NCBI GenBank assembly: GCA_964370825.1
Contig: CAYJKY010000012.1
Coordinates: 1-64,000, forward strand
DNA: 64,000 nucleotides
Direction: 5' to 3'
DNA from: CAYJBH01 sp964370825
GTDB taxonomy: Bacteria > Bacillota > Clostridia > Oscillospirales > Ruminococcaceae
Part shown: in pieces, positions 1-9,216 of the stretch
How the letters are laid out: every line of letters begins with the position of its first letter
Numbering within the stretch: position 1 is the first letter of the stretch
Position numbers and translations under genes: made by a program
Notes under the pieces: generated by a model
The model's input: only the letters and a program-made list of their open reading frames with translations
Databases searched by the model: none
What the model was told of the DNA's origin: nothing

Positions 1-26
1 AGTGTAGCAACATCAGTCACTACACT
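1..26. repeat. Inverted repeat at window start
   Basis: Seven-base arms AGTGTAG (1-7) and CTACACT (20-26) can form a hairpin with a 12-base loop. It could be the terminator of a gene lying left of the window, but no clean T-tract follows. The remainder of 1-178 shows no coding region or other signal that I can support. Confidence 0.3.
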
Positions 27-178
27 ATCAAGTCTAACTTTTTGGGGTCACATCACGTAGGCGAGGAACGCAGGGGGATTTTTTGACCACCAGTCTTTAA
101 CATTATATTTTTTTGGAGTAAAGTGTCACCCATCATTGACATTCGTACAATTGTTTTTCAAGTTAAACTACTATATTA

Positions 179-207
179 TTGTATTTTTTCTATAACCGTG
201 GTATAAT
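179..207 (+). promoter_or_regulatory. Putative promoter of the aldo/keto reductase gene
   Basis: A perfect -10 box TATAAT (202-207) follows a weak -35 box TTGTAT (179-184) after 17 bases. The ribosome binding site AGGAGG lies at 227-232 and the gene starts at 239, so the leader is short. Confidence 0.55.
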
Positions 208-238
208 CGGTGTATAAAATTAGTTTAGGAGGTTTGTT

Positions 239-1240
239 TTGAGATATAGTTTTTTAGGCAAAAGCAACTTAGAGGTTAGCAAGGTGTGCCTTGGCACCAT
301 GCACTTTGGTAACAGAACCCCGGACGATGAAGCGTTTAAAATCATGGACAAGGCGATAGACATGGGTATAAACTTTTTCGATACCGCCAACGTATATGGC
401 GATCCCAAGGGTCGTACCGAGGAAGTTATCGGTAGATGGTTTGCACAGAGCGGTAAGAGAGACAAGGTTATCCTTGCAACCAAAAGTTATAACTGCATGA
501 CCGACCCGAACACCGCCTACCCAAACGAAATCTATGGAATTTCGGCATATCGACTTAAAAGAGACATGGAGGCGTCCTTAAAAAGGTTGCAGACCGACCA
601 TGTCGAACTTTACCAGCTACACCATCTCGATCGTGATATCACCGTCGAAGAATTCTGGAATGGCATGGAAAAACTTATAGAAAAGGATTACACCACCTAT
701 ATCGGTACCAGCAACTTTGCCGGTTGGGCACTTATGAAGTTTCAGCTAAATGCGAAATCGAGAGGTAAGCTCGGACTTGTATCAGAACAGAGCATGTATA
801 ACCTGCTTTGCAGATACCCCGAACTCGAGGTCATACCCGCTGCTTTAGATTTGGGGATAGGCTTAATACCTTATATGCCGCTTGCAGGAGGACTGCTTGC
901 CGGAAAATCTGTTTCGACCGCCGGTTTTAGAACAAATCAGGTTGCCGGTGAATATAACATCAACTACGAAACGAATGACATGATTTTGGAGTTTAAGAAA
1001 TTCTGTGCAGAAATTGGAGAAAAAGAAAGTGTGGTTTCGGCGGCGTGGGTCATAGCAAATCCCGCAGTATCTTCGGTTATTGTCGGGGTGAGAACCCTTG
1101 AGCAGCTTGAGGACCTTGAAAGAATGTCCGAACTTCTACTAGACAGCTCCTCAATGGATAGACTAAATGAAATTTTTCCTGTGCATAAAGGTCGTATGCT
1201 AAGAAACAACCTCCCCACACCGGAATGTTATGCCTGGTAA
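239..1240 (+). CDS. Aldo/keto reductase
   Basis: A 333-residue NAD(P)H-dependent oxidoreductase of the aldo/keto reductase superfamily, predicted to be cytoplasmic and to reduce aldehydes, ketones or sugar derivatives. The full catalytic tetrad is visible: Asp48 and Tyr53 (in FFDTANVYG), Lys82 (LATKS) and His128 (YQLHH). The C-terminal cofactor-binding stretch with SSVIVGVRTLEQL is also present. The length is normal for the family. The start is a TTG codon at 239, chosen because AGGAGG sits six bases upstream and the N-terminus MRYSFLGKS matches the usual family beginning. It is a single-gene unit with its own promoter; the next gene starts 33 bases downstream. The substrate cannot be told from the sequence. 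Confidence 0.9.
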   Translation: MRYSFLGKSNLEVSKVCLGTMHFGNRTPDDEAFKIMDKAIDMGINFFDTANVYGDPKGRTEEVIGRWFAQSGKRDKVILATKSYNCMTDPNTAYPNEIYGISAYRLKRDMEASLKRLQTDHVELYQLHHLDRDITVEEFWNGMEKLIEKDYTTYIGTSNFAGWALMKFQLNAKSRGKLGLVSEQSMYNLLCRYPELEVIPAALDLGIGLIPYMPLAGGLLAGKSVSTAGFRTNQVAGEYNINYETNDMILEFKKFCAEIGEKESVVSAAWVIANPAVSSVIVGVRTLEQLEDLERMSELLLDSSSMDRLNEIFPVHKGRMLRNNLPTPECYAW

Positions 1241-1273
1241 AACATGTGAATTTGGATATGGAGATAATGATAT

Positions 1274-3312
1274 ATGCTAAATTGTAGTAAATGCGGATTT
1301 TCATTGCCTGATACCGCGAAATTCTGTGATAACTGCGGTGCTATGGTTGCACCGGCTGTTTCGGCACCACCACAAACACAAACAGAAACACCATCCATAA
1401 AACCACCCTCACAGTCACCGCAAAATCAAGTTCCTGTAGGAATGGGAACACCTCCACAACAACAGATGCCGAATCAACCGCCGGCAGGAATGGNNNNNNN
1501 NNNNNNNNNNNNNNNNNNNNNNNNNNNNNNNNNNNNNNNNNNNNNNNNNNNNNNNNNNNNNNNNNNNNNNNNNNNNNNNNNNNNNNNNNNNNNCGACCGA
1601 GCCAGCCTCCTATGGGAATGGGAACACCTCCACAACAACAGATGCCGAATCAACCGCCGGCAGGAATGGGTGTTCCTCCGCAACAGCGACCGAGCCAGCC
1701 TCCTATGGGAATGGGAACACCTCCACAACAACAGATGCCGAGCCAACCGCCGGCAGGAATGGGTGTTCCTCCGCAACAGCGACCGAGCCAGCCTCCTATG
1801 GGAATGGGAACACCTCCACAACAACAGATGCCGAGCCAACCGCCGGCAGAGATGGGAATGTCTCCACAGGGTGGTGTTTATAACGGTCCTCAGACAAATG
1901 GAATGCCTATGCAACAGCAGCAACAGGTCGGTGTTGCAACCGCTAAAAAGCCAATGAATAAAGGCGTTTTAATCATTGGTGGATTAGTGCTTGCAGGGAT
2001 AATACTTATTGTTGCAATAATAATGGTGATATCCTCGTTGTTTTCCGGTGCTAAGGATGATGCAAACCTCGGTATTTGGAACGCTGTGGAGTTCAACGCC
2101 ATGGGAGTTACACTAACGCCGAGTGAATACGGTTCCGAGGTTGCACTTGAATTAAAAAGCGGCGGAAACTGTACTCTTGTGATAGACGGTGACGGCTATG
2201 ATGCAAAATGGGAGCTTGAGGGCACCGATTTTATTGTCAGCGATGGCTCGGACGAGTTTGTCGGAACACTTGCGAATGGTGAGTTGAAACTGATTAACCT
2301 GTTAAACATGGGCATTGACATAACCTTTATGAAGGACGGAGCACCTGCACCAAGACCGGAACCGACGCCCGACACTAGTACAACCAGTGGAGGATTGCCA
2401 TCAACAAGCAGTGGTAACGGTAGCGAACTTACCGGCTACTGGAACCGCAGTTGGTACGGAATAGTTTCGCTGTACGAGACCGACGGAAAATATGAGGAAT
2501 TCTACTACGATACCTTAGACGCATACATAGTGGTAAATGTCAACGATAACGGCGTTGGTCAGTTTAGTGTATATGCAGACGACGGAATGGGTGAGCCCTT
2601 TGTAGCCGGAGATTGTACCGTGCAGATTGGAGAAGAGGCCGGGCTTTATGCAACCTCAGTAAACATGGGTGATACAACCCTGAATGCTGATGACTGGGCG
2701 TTTCTGCCATCTTCTCTCGAGTTTGAGGACAAGTTTGAGATGGAGACCACCATCACCGACGAAGATGGAGACCTAATATCCTTTGTTATCTATATGAAGC
2801 CTTACGGTGTCAGCTGGCAGGATGAGATTGACTCAGAAATCTATGAATTTCCGGAATGGCACGACTACATGATGAACACCGCAGAGCCTCTCTATGCATC
2901 GGCAGATGCTACAAATATTTCGAGTAATAATACATACGAGGCACTTGGTGGCTATGGTTACGATTCGACAGGTGGCACAGATAGCGGTGCGGAAGAGCTG
3001 TATAGCCTTGATTTCACCTTAATAAACCATAGCGGTGCAAATCTTACCGAAATTCGACTTTCCGAGGTATCTGATCCCAACTTTGGCGAAAACCTACTCG
3101 AGCCCGGAGAGACTCTTCCGGACGGTTACAGTGTTGAAATCACCTTCGACTCTTATGCCGCGGCTGGTACGATGTACGACATGTACACACTGGACGATGA
3201 TGGAGATGAGTATGAATATCACGATCTCGAATTGACGGTTATTTCCACCGTAACACTACACTGGGAACGTCAGGCAGACGGAAGCTACACGAATTATTAC
3301 GTCGTAGAATAA
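1274..3312 (+). CDS. Zinc-ribbon, Pro/Gln-repeat membrane protein (interrupted by assembly gap)
   Basis: One gene split artificially by 100 N. The N-terminus is a zinc ribbon with two CxxC pairs (CSKCGFSLPD and CDNCGAM, residues 4-23). A Pro/Gln/Met-rich tandem repeat of 31 residues follows. A single membrane segment comes next (GVLIIGGLVLAGIILIVAII, about nt 1960-2040), then an extracytoplasmic part with two beta-rich regions separated by a Pro/Ser/Thr linker near nt 2340-2420. The first of these resembles small lipocalin-like domains found in clostridial zinc-ribbon proteins. The frame before the gap (from ATG 1274) and after it (through stop 3312) differ only because the N run has an arbitrary length; the repeat phase predicts a missing length that restores the frame. 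No specific function can be assigned. A strong hairpin terminator follows. Confidence 0.75.
1436..1856 (+). repeat. 93-bp tandem repeat encoding a 31-residue Pro/Gln unit
   Basis: Units start at 1436, 1612, 1705 and 1798; consecutive complete units are exactly 93 bases apart and almost identical. Each encodes alternating blocks such as GMGTPPQQQMPSQPP and GVPPQQRPSQPP. The assembly gap lies inside this array, so the true copy number is unknown. Confidence 0.95.
1494..1593. other. Assembly gap (100 N)
   Basis: Exactly 100 N, the usual placeholder for a gap of unknown size. The base before the gap is at position 58 of the 93-base unit and the base after it is at position 75. The missing stretch should therefore be 17 bases plus a multiple of 93, which also restores the reading frame. 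Confidence 0.95.
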
Positions 3313-3328
3313 AAACAACAAACTTAAA

Positions 3329-3374
3329 ACAGATACCGTGACGAATTTCATGTTTCGTCACGGTATCTGTTTTT
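3329..3374. terminator. Rho-independent terminator between convergent genes
   Basis: A 17-bp perfect stem (3329-3345 with 3354-3370), eight-base loop and a T-tract at 3370-3374 follow the zinc-ribbon gene. The stem also lies just beyond the 3' end of the opposing flotillin gene and may serve both strands, although the T-tract fits the plus strand. Confidence 0.9.
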
Positions 3375-3393
3375 AATAAATGTAAAAGCTTAA

Positions 3394-4782
3394 TTACTGT
3401 TGCTGCGATTCATTTTGCGACTCTGGTTCGGTTTTACCTAAATATTCCGGCAGCTTCATTCCCGCCATATCAAACATATCGTTCATGGGAGGTATGCTCT
3501 TCATTAGACCGGATAAAAAGTTTGCTGTTGATGATTTACCGTCGGCATTTGCACCGCTGTCCCAGACAGTAACCTTATCAAACTTGATATTTTTAATAGA
3601 GTCGACCTGAATTCTCAATAGATCTTCCATCTTATCGGTTAACATAAGTTTCAATGCATCGTCGGCACTGCCGCCCGCCGCCTTAACAACATCGGAAAGT
3701 CCTGCTGCCTGTTTTGTAAGTATTTCCTGAATACCACGTGCCTCGGCCTCCATTTTCAAGAATATCGCGTCGGCCTCTCCCTTTGCATGGCGTCTTGTCT
3801 GCTCTGCAACAGCCTCTGCCTCAAGCTCTAACTTACGTTTAGCAATCTCCGCTTTAACAATAACATCCGCCTCAAGGGTGGCCTGTTCTCTCGAGAAACG
3901 AGCAAGTTCAGCCTCTTTTTCCGCCGCATATGCATCTTCAAGAGCCTTTGCTGCCTGAATTTTTTCAGCCGATGTTGCAATTCTCAGAGCCTCAGCCTCC
4001 TTTTCACGACGCTGTGCGTTACTTAAAGAGATTGCAATCTGTGCGCTGTTTTCACCGTTAATAGCCTGAGACTCCGCCTCGGAAACATGTATACGTTGAT
4101 CCTTTTCGGCGAGTGCTTGACCGATAGCACCGTCACGTTCCTTCTCGGCAACCGATTTTTTAGCATCGTTGATAGCCTTCGCGGCCGCTTCTTTACCGAG
4201 GGCTAAAATGTACCCCGACTCGTCGGTAATATCGGTGACGTTAACGTTAATCAGGCGTAAACCGATTTTTTTAAGCTCCGTCTCGACATTGCTGGAAACC
4301 GCCGCCAAAAATTTATCACGGTCGGTATTAATTTCCTCAATATCCATTGTGGCAATAATCAACCTCAGCTGACCAAAAATAATGTCCTTTGCGAGCTCCT
4401 GGATTTCGACCAGCTTAAGTCCCAAAAGCCTTTCTGCCGCATTCTGCATCACACCGTTTTCAGTGGAAATACCTACCGTAAATCTACTCGGAACATCAAT
4501 TCTGATGTTCTGTCTTGAAAGTGCATTTGTTAAGTCCACCTGTATTGACAACGGTGTAAGGTCAAGATATGCATATGACTGCACAACCGGCACTATAAAT
4601 GAGGCTCCACCATGTACGCATTTTGCACTTCTTGCCGTTCCGTCGCTGTTGACACCTACCTTACCGTAGATTACCATAACCTTATCAGATGGGCACTTTT
4701 TGTATCTTGTTAAAAAGATAACAATAAGCGACATCAACAGAAGAACAACCACGACAATTAATATCATTAACTCTATCGGCAT
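3394..4782 (-). CDS. floT: Flotillin-like SPFH-domain membrane scaffold protein
   Basis: A 462-residue protein with one N-terminal membrane segment (residues about 4-24, LMILIVVVVLLLMSLIVIFL), an SPFH/band-7 domain (about 30-190) and a long Ala/Glu-rich coiled coil (about 190-370) in which EAEA-type repeats are obvious. This is the architecture of bacterial flotillins (FloT/YuaG), which organise ordered membrane microdomains and help assemble signalling and secretion complexes. The upstream gene, 37 bases away, encodes an NfeD-like membrane protein; that pairing is the classic flotillin/NfeD operon. The C-terminal tail is Gln/Glu rich. The assignment is firm at family level; the gene name is by analogy with Bacillus. 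Confidence 0.9.
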   Translation of the reverse strand: MPIELMILIVVVVLLLMSLIVIFLTRYKKCPSDKVMVIYGKVGVNSDGTARSAKCVHGGASFIVPVVQSYAYLDLTPLSIQVDLTNALSRQNIRIDVPSRFTVGISTENGVMQNAAERLLGLKLVEIQELAKDIIFGQLRLIIATMDIEEINTDRDKFLAAVSSNVETELKKIGLRLINVNVTDITDESGYILALGKEAAAKAINDAKKSVAEKERDGAIGQALAEKDQRIHVSEAESQAINGENSAQIAISLSNAQRREKEAEALRIATSAEKIQAAKALEDAYAAEKEAELARFSREQATLEADVIVKAEIAKRKLELEAEAVAEQTRRHAKGEADAIFLKMEAEARGIQEILTKQAAGLSDVVKAAGGSADDALKLMLTDKMEDLLRIQVDSIKNIKFDKVTVWDSGANADGKSSTANFLSGLMKSIPPMNDMFDMAGMKLPEYLGKTEPESQNESQQQ

Positions 4783-4819
4783 AATAAACCCCTCTCCTTA
4801 AATATTATAATTTGACTTC

Positions 4820-5437
4820 TTATTTTTTTGTAACAACTAAAATGTTTGGCTCGGTAACGGCTATAATTGTAACCGCATTACCCGTGGGGATTGTTTGCTC
4901 ATCGTCGGTAACTGCATCAAATTCGCTGTATCTTCCCGAAACAACCGCCGAAACCTTTCCAAGGCCTTCTCTCCCAGCCGGTATTTGTATGTAAACAGTA
5001 CCACTAGCACCGACTGCATCCCTGATATTTTGATTCCCCTTAGCCTGCAACTTCATCAAAAAACGCATTACATATGCGGTTCCCACCATTGCGGTAGCAC
5101 CCAGTGCAAAGGCAATCAACAATGCAATCGAAGGGGGGAGACCGGAGGTCAACAACCATATACCCGCCCAACCAAAGATTGAGAAAAAGGTGATAAAGCC
5201 CCTTATGGTAAAAATCTGCAATCCGGCTTGATCAAACCTGACAATGTCATCTATATCATCGAAATCTACCGAGTCCACGTCCGTTTCGGTCCCTATCTCT
5301 GAGCCGACTTCGGTACCACCGTCAAATCCGGAGACCAAAACCATTACGGTTTGAACCACCAATACTATGGTCGAAGGTATTGCAATACACGCCAAAATCT
5401 GACCCAAAAAACCAATTCCACTCCACCACTCTAACAT
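4820..5437 (-). CDS. NfeD-like (YuaF-type) membrane protein
   Basis: A 205-residue protein with membrane segments near residues 10-35 and two more around 75-120 (IRGFITFFSIFGWAGIWLL and SIALLIAFALGATAMVGTAY). An acidic Asp-rich loop lies between them and a small C-terminal OB-fold-like domain begins near SGTVYIQIPAGREG and ends in NILVVTKK. Membrane NfeD proteins of this short type (no protease domain) are encoded beside flotillins and bind them through the OB domain. It is the promoter-proximal partner of the flotillin gene. About 50 bases separate it from the DUF1836 gene upstream, with no terminator seen, so read-through from that gene is possible. Confidence 0.82.
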   Translation of the reverse strand: MLEWWSGIGFLGQILACIAIPSTIVLVVQTVMVLVSGFDGGTEVGSEIGTETDVDSVDFDDIDDIVRFDQAGLQIFTIRGFITFFSIFGWAGIWLLTSGLPPSIALLIAFALGATAMVGTAYVMRFLMKLQAKGNQNIRDAVGASGTVYIQIPAGREGLGKVSAVVSGRYSEFDAVTDDEQTIPTGNAVTIIAVTEPNILVVTKK

Positions 5438-5487
5438 TACTAATCACCCCTTTGTTTTACAGTATTACCTTACATAAAATCTCTTGC

Positions 5488-6033
5488 TCAATCGCCTCTG
5501 AAAATTGCCGACCTGTACAGCAGTGAGGCCTTCTGCTTATAGCTGTAGGATAGGTACGCACTAACCATGATTTCGAGAAGCTCTACAAGCCTTTTTTTGC
5601 ATCCTTTTTGTGGTTCTTCAAATCCGTTTACAACCTCGTTTACAGTCCTATCAAACATGTCTATCTCACCATTTATTTGAAATAAAATTGCAGTAAAATA
5701 ATGATATATTTCATCTTCACCGATAGGATTACCGTCTCCTTTAATAATCGGCAAATTTAGATAGTCGAACAGTCCACAAACTTCATCAATGGTAAAAACA
5801 TCTTTCAACATATTTATCATTATTATCCTACAGAGTTGGTTTTGGCTATATTTTTTGTTAACCGGCGACGCTATGTATTTTCTCTTTATCCAGTTTTGAA
5901 CCGTGTGAGGCTCTAATCCTGTGATGGTGGATAGCTGAGATAGGGTTATTCCACCGGTTAAAAAAATCGGATTTAATATCTGCCTACAATCCCCTACCTG
6001 GGTTTCTATCATTGTACCCGGTAGAAGCCTCAT
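5488..6033 (-). CDS. DUF1836 family protein with MerR-like helix-turn-helix
   Basis: A 181-residue protein that I recognise as DUF1836. Residues about 30-60 (GGITLSQLSTITGLEPHTVQ then NWIKRKY) form a MerR-like helix-turn-helix, followed by a helical region that contains VFTIDEVCGLFDYLN. The biochemical function of the family is not known, but the fold suggests a DNA-binding regulator. It starts at ATG 6033 with a strong AAGGAGG upstream and has a near-perfect promoter containing an inverted repeat in its spacer, which suggests autoregulation. It could regulate the flotillin/NfeD pair directly downstream. Confidence 0.8.
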   Translation of the reverse strand: MRLLPGTMIETQVGDCRQILNPIFLTGGITLSQLSTITGLEPHTVQNWIKRKYIASPVNKKYSQNQLCRIIMINMLKDVFTIDEVCGLFDYLNLPIIKGDGNPIGEDEIYHYFTAILFQINGEIDMFDRTVNEVVNGFEEPQKGCKKRLVELLEIMVSAYLSYSYKQKASLLYRSAIFRGD

Positions 6034-6058
6034 ATCATCACCTCCTTTTGATACTATG

Positions 6059-6087
6059 ATTATATCACACGGTCATGTGATTGTCAA
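6059..6087 (-). promoter_or_regulatory. Promoter of DUF1836 gene with palindrome between -35 and -10
   Basis: On the minus strand: -35 TTGACA (6082-6087), 17-base spacer, -10 TATAAT (6059-6064), both perfect. The spacer carries the inverted repeat ATCACA-N6-TGTGAT at 6064-6081, which overlaps the -10 box by one base and is well placed for a repressor. Confidence 0.85.
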
Positions 6088-6157
6088 TAACGATTTTACG
6101 ACCTTTTTAATTATGGTGCTATAGTTATAATATAATGTATTAAAATAAAATAAAATG

Positions 6158-6186
6158 TTGCATTATAAAGGCAAAGAAGATATAAT
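6158..6186 (+). promoter_or_regulatory. Promoter of thioredoxin-like lipoprotein gene
   Basis: -35 TTGCAT (6158-6163), 17-base spacer and perfect -10 TATAAT (6181-6186). The ribosome binding site GAGGTG is at 6203-6208, ahead of the ATG at 6213. Confidence 0.75.
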
Positions 6187-6212
6187 AATGGTAAGTATTT
6201 ATGAGGTGAAGA

Positions 6213-7115
6213 ATGATGCGAGGAAAGAAAACATTATTTATTATAATCTTAATAACATTTTTCATTTTAACATCCGGTTGTGGTCAAGCATCAAATGCTG
6301 ATATTGCACAAGCTTCCGAACCGGTCGACACTGTCGACTCGGTATCACAGTCCACCGCTGAGATTTCTTCACAGACGAAACAGGAGGAGATTGAATTGCC
6401 TATTCTTTATTATTTTTATGATGAAGCGTGCTCAAGTTGTGTACCCGATGTTGAGAGTGAATTTATCGCTTTATACAACGAGGTTCATGGCGATATAAAG
6501 GAGCAATACCCCATGGATTTAAGGATGATAAACATCTTTAAATCAGAGGGAAGAGAGAGTTATACCGAGTTATTGACTCAGTATGGCCTTGAAACCCCAG
6601 ATAGTTCGCCCACTGTTGTTATTTCAGGGGTGTTACTGACCGGAGATGCAATTGCTGCACGTATGTCTGAACAGTGTGTCGTTGCATATGAGATGATGGA
6701 AGAAGGTACCGACACTATAGAGGAAGTCAAACAACAGAATGCTCTCGCTTCGGAGGAACTATTTACGGAGTTTGAGCTTTCGGACGATTCGATTAACATG
6801 TTGTATTTTTATAGGATACAGTGCGCAGACTGCCAGTCGATAGAGGATTTTATGGATTCGCTTCCAAAAACCGTTATGGTAAACGGCGTAGAAATGCCTC
6901 TGAATATAATATATATAAACACCCGTGAACCTCGTGGAGGAGACAGGATATATAAACTTTTCGAGGTATATGAGGTACCTTCAGAGTTGCAACAGGTACC
7001 GATTCTTTTTTATAACGGAGGCTATCTGTCCGGTGCCGAACCGATAGAAACGGAGCTACTTGACATCGCAGAGGGTGAAGAAAACAGTAATTTGATAGGG
7101 CTTACACTCCCCTAA
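6213..7115 (+). CDS. Two-domain thioredoxin-like lipoprotein
   Basis: A 300-residue exported lipoprotein. The signal peptide ends in a lipobox-like LTSGC with Cys23 as the predicted lipid site. A Ser/Thr/Glu linker and two thioredoxin-like domains follow, each starting with a beta strand and a CxxC: Cys73-SS-Cys76 after ILYYFYDEA, and Cys204-AD-Cys207 after NMLYFYRIQ. Domain 1 is clearly homologous to the 160-residue lipoprotein at 50230-50712 (shared YYFY...C..C...E..EFI.LYNE.HG pattern and the PTVVISGVLLTG / PAVIVDGVILTG stretch). A role in extracytoplasmic thiol-disulfide exchange is inferred from the CxxC pairs. Two ATG codons (6213, 6216) are possible starts. It is a monocistronic unit. 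Confidence 0.72.
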   Translation: MMRGKKTLFIIILITFFILTSGCGQASNADIAQASEPVDTVDSVSQSTAEISSQTKQEEIELPILYYFYDEACSSCVPDVESEFIALYNEVHGDIKEQYPMDLRMINIFKSEGRESYTELLTQYGLETPDSSPTVVISGVLLTGDAIAARMSEQCVVAYEMMEEGTDTIEEVKQQNALASEELFTEFELSDDSINMLYFYRIQCADCQSIEDFMDSLPKTVMVNGVEMPLNIIYINTREPRGGDRIYKLFEVYEVPSELQQVPILFYNGGYLSGAEPIETELLDIAEGEENSNLIGLTLP

Positions 7116-7128
7116 AATATAATAGAGA

Positions 7129-9216
7129 TTATTTTCCTAAAGGGATGGCCTTTTGTCTTCTGTATTCAGAAGGACTCATACCTACATGCCTTTTAAACGC
7201 CTTGTTAAAGGTGTTAACATAGAGATATCCTACAGTTTCGCTTATCTTTGCTATAGGCATATTGCTTTCGGTTAGGAAATCGCAGGATTTTTCTATTCTG
7301 AGTTGCTCTAGAAAGTTGACAAAGTTACGGTCATACGCTTTTTTAAATATGCGGCTTACATAACTTTCTGATATTCCAAATTCTTCCGCCAGTGCTTGAA
7401 GCCCTATGCATTGGTCGTTATAGTGTTCCTTTACATATTCAAAAAGTTTTGGTGCAATATCGTCACCATAGCTATGCTCTTTTACAACGCTTACATCGTG
7501 TGCCATTCCGTTTAACATATGTATAGAAATGTCAAAGTTTGTGACATCGTCGTTGTCGTTAAAATTGTTGTAATATTGTTTTAATGAGGCTGTTAATTCA
7601 GGAGATTTAATCTTCACAGCCTCCTCTGCCTTGACTATGATTTTATACATATCAAATACAATTAGCCTTATAGTGTTTTTCGAGCTTGAAATATCAACTA
7701 AATATGTGCTCACCAGATTGTCGGTGATCTGACGAGTGTTGTCGATATCCCCGGAGGTAATACTGTTGTATAGCATTAATCTAGTGTTATCCGATAATGA
7801 GGGGAGGCATGATTCGCATTTATCGAGGTCGGAGTAATAAACAACTTTTTCATCCTTGCCAATACAGGGACTCATAATTGCTGCAGAGGAATTGTAGAAG
7901 GAACAAGATATACCGGATATATCCGTCTCAACTGTACCTACTCCTATATATACACCCTCTATATCACCTATTCTGTCAACAATTGCGTTGACGTTGTCTT
8001 TATAATCGACACCGTCAATAATGATTGCAATTTTGTTGTCGGTAATATTGTGAATATGAATAATGAATTTAAACGTCTTAAGTAATTCAGATAGCTCAAA
8101 TAAAGAAATTGGACAGTTTTGGTCCATGTCAGATTCCACCGAAACAGATAGCACACAATAGCTGCTATAATTAGTGATGTCGGTGTATTTTGCATACCTG
8201 TCCGGCTCCTTTAACCTTTCTAACTTTCCGTCCAGCAAATTTTTATAAAACATAGCGGTAATAAAGGGGCGTGAGTTACTGATCTCCTCCTCATATTCAC
8301 TGTTAAGATCTTCAAGTGTATTATATTGCTTATTGTGGCGTTTGAGTGATCGTAAAGATAATATTATTAACACAAAAAATGTTGTGAAAAGTATCAACAA
8401 AATCGTAACCAATAGTCCGATAAGCGGCGCAAGAAGAACCGAGGTCGGCTGAGCAACATAATATGAAAAAAGTTGATTTTCATCGACAAGTTCGTGAGAT
8501 ATTATACTACCCTCAATAGTTTTATTCGAAGCTATTATCTCATTACCTAAGCTTAACTCTATATAGGTAGGTATTGATGAATTGTGCAGGGAAAAATAGG
8601 ACAGTAATTCCTGTTCAGTAAACACCCGTATAATACACGACGAGCTGTTAAAGGAGAAATTTCGCTTCATTATTAAAAGGTTTGTCATTGTTCCGTAGTG
8701 ATTGACATCTCTTAAAATAAATAAATCATCATCGCTTTCCGTGGCATAATCGACAAAGGACGATTCCGAAATAATATTTTGGTTGTCGAAGTAATCAAAA
8801 CTATAGCTGCCCATACTCGAAACCACAACATTCATGTTATCAAAAAGTATATATGTGTTTTCATACTCACTTGATGTAAAGTTATCACCTCCGACCCTAT
8901 AAAGCAATAACTTCATTACTGAATAGTATTCCTCATATTCAGGGCTTTGCTCCCTGCCGATTAGCTGAATATTTGAGTCCGACGCAAGCTCGTCAAGCAA
9001 TAGCGATGTTTCCTTAAACTCATTTTCAAGTTGTTTCGCGCTAAACTCAACGCCGGTAACCTGATTTTGGCTGATTAGTGAAGTTCCTGTGATAATAAAA
9101 AACAAGGCAAAAACTATGCACAACAACAGAGTTAATGCAATAACCATGTAATATGTGAAAAATATAGACCGCTTTCCGGACGAAAAAAATTTAATTATGT
9201 TGCTTTTCATCAACAA
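7129..9216 (-). CDS. Membrane-anchored AraC-family sensor/regulator
   Basis: A 695-residue regulator with two membrane segments (about residues 17-45 and 262-290) that enclose an extracytoplasmic sensor region. A cytoplasmic middle region follows, then an AraC-type double helix-turn-helix at the C-terminus (about 595-690, with ALAEEFGISESYVSRIFKKA and the hallmark GYLYVNTFNKAFKRHVGMSP). This YesN/YtdP-like layout senses an extracellular ligand and activates an adjacent carbohydrate transporter. That fits here, because divergent LplB/LplC-type permeases and a solute-binding lipoprotein lie next to it. Its promoter is excellent. It ends only 13 bases from the convergent lipoprotein gene. Confidence 0.88.
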   Translation of the reverse strand: MLMKSNIIKFFSSGKRSIFFTYYMVIALTLLLCIVFALFFIITGTSLISQNQVTGVEFSAKQLENEFKETSLLLDELASDSNIQLIGREQSPEYEEYYSVMKLLLYRVGGDNFTSSEYENTYILFDNMNVVVSSMGSYSFDYFDNQNIISESSFVDYATESDDDLFILRDVNHYGTMTNLLIMKRNFSFNSSSCIIRVFTEQELLSYFSLHNSSIPTYIELSLGNEIIASNKTIEGSIISHELVDENQLFSYYVAQPTSVLLAPLIGLLVTILLILFTTFFVLIILSLRSLKRHNKQYNTLEDLNSEYEEEISNSRPFITAMFYKNLLDGKLERLKEPDRYAKYTDITNYSSYCVLSVSVESDMDQNCPISLFELSELLKTFKFIIHIHNITDNKIAIIIDGVDYKDNVNAIVDRIGDIEGVYIGVGTVETDISGISCSFYNSSAAIMSPCIGKDEKVVYYSDLDKCESCLPSLSDNTRLMLYNSITSGDIDNTRQITDNLVSTYLVDISSSKNTIRLIVFDMYKIIVKAEEAVKIKSPELTASLKQYYNNFNDNDDVTNFDISIHMLNGMAHDVSVVKEHSYGDDIAPKLFEYVKEHYNDQCIGLQALAEEFGISESYVSRIFKKAYDRNFVNFLEQLRIEKSCDFLTESNMPIAKISETVGYLYVNTFNKAFKRHVGMSPSEYRRQKAIPLGK

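Noticed and set aside
1612..3312. Independent gene starting at ATG 1612
   Set aside because: This start lies within the tandem repeat and arises only because the N run shifts the frame; the gene starts at 1274.
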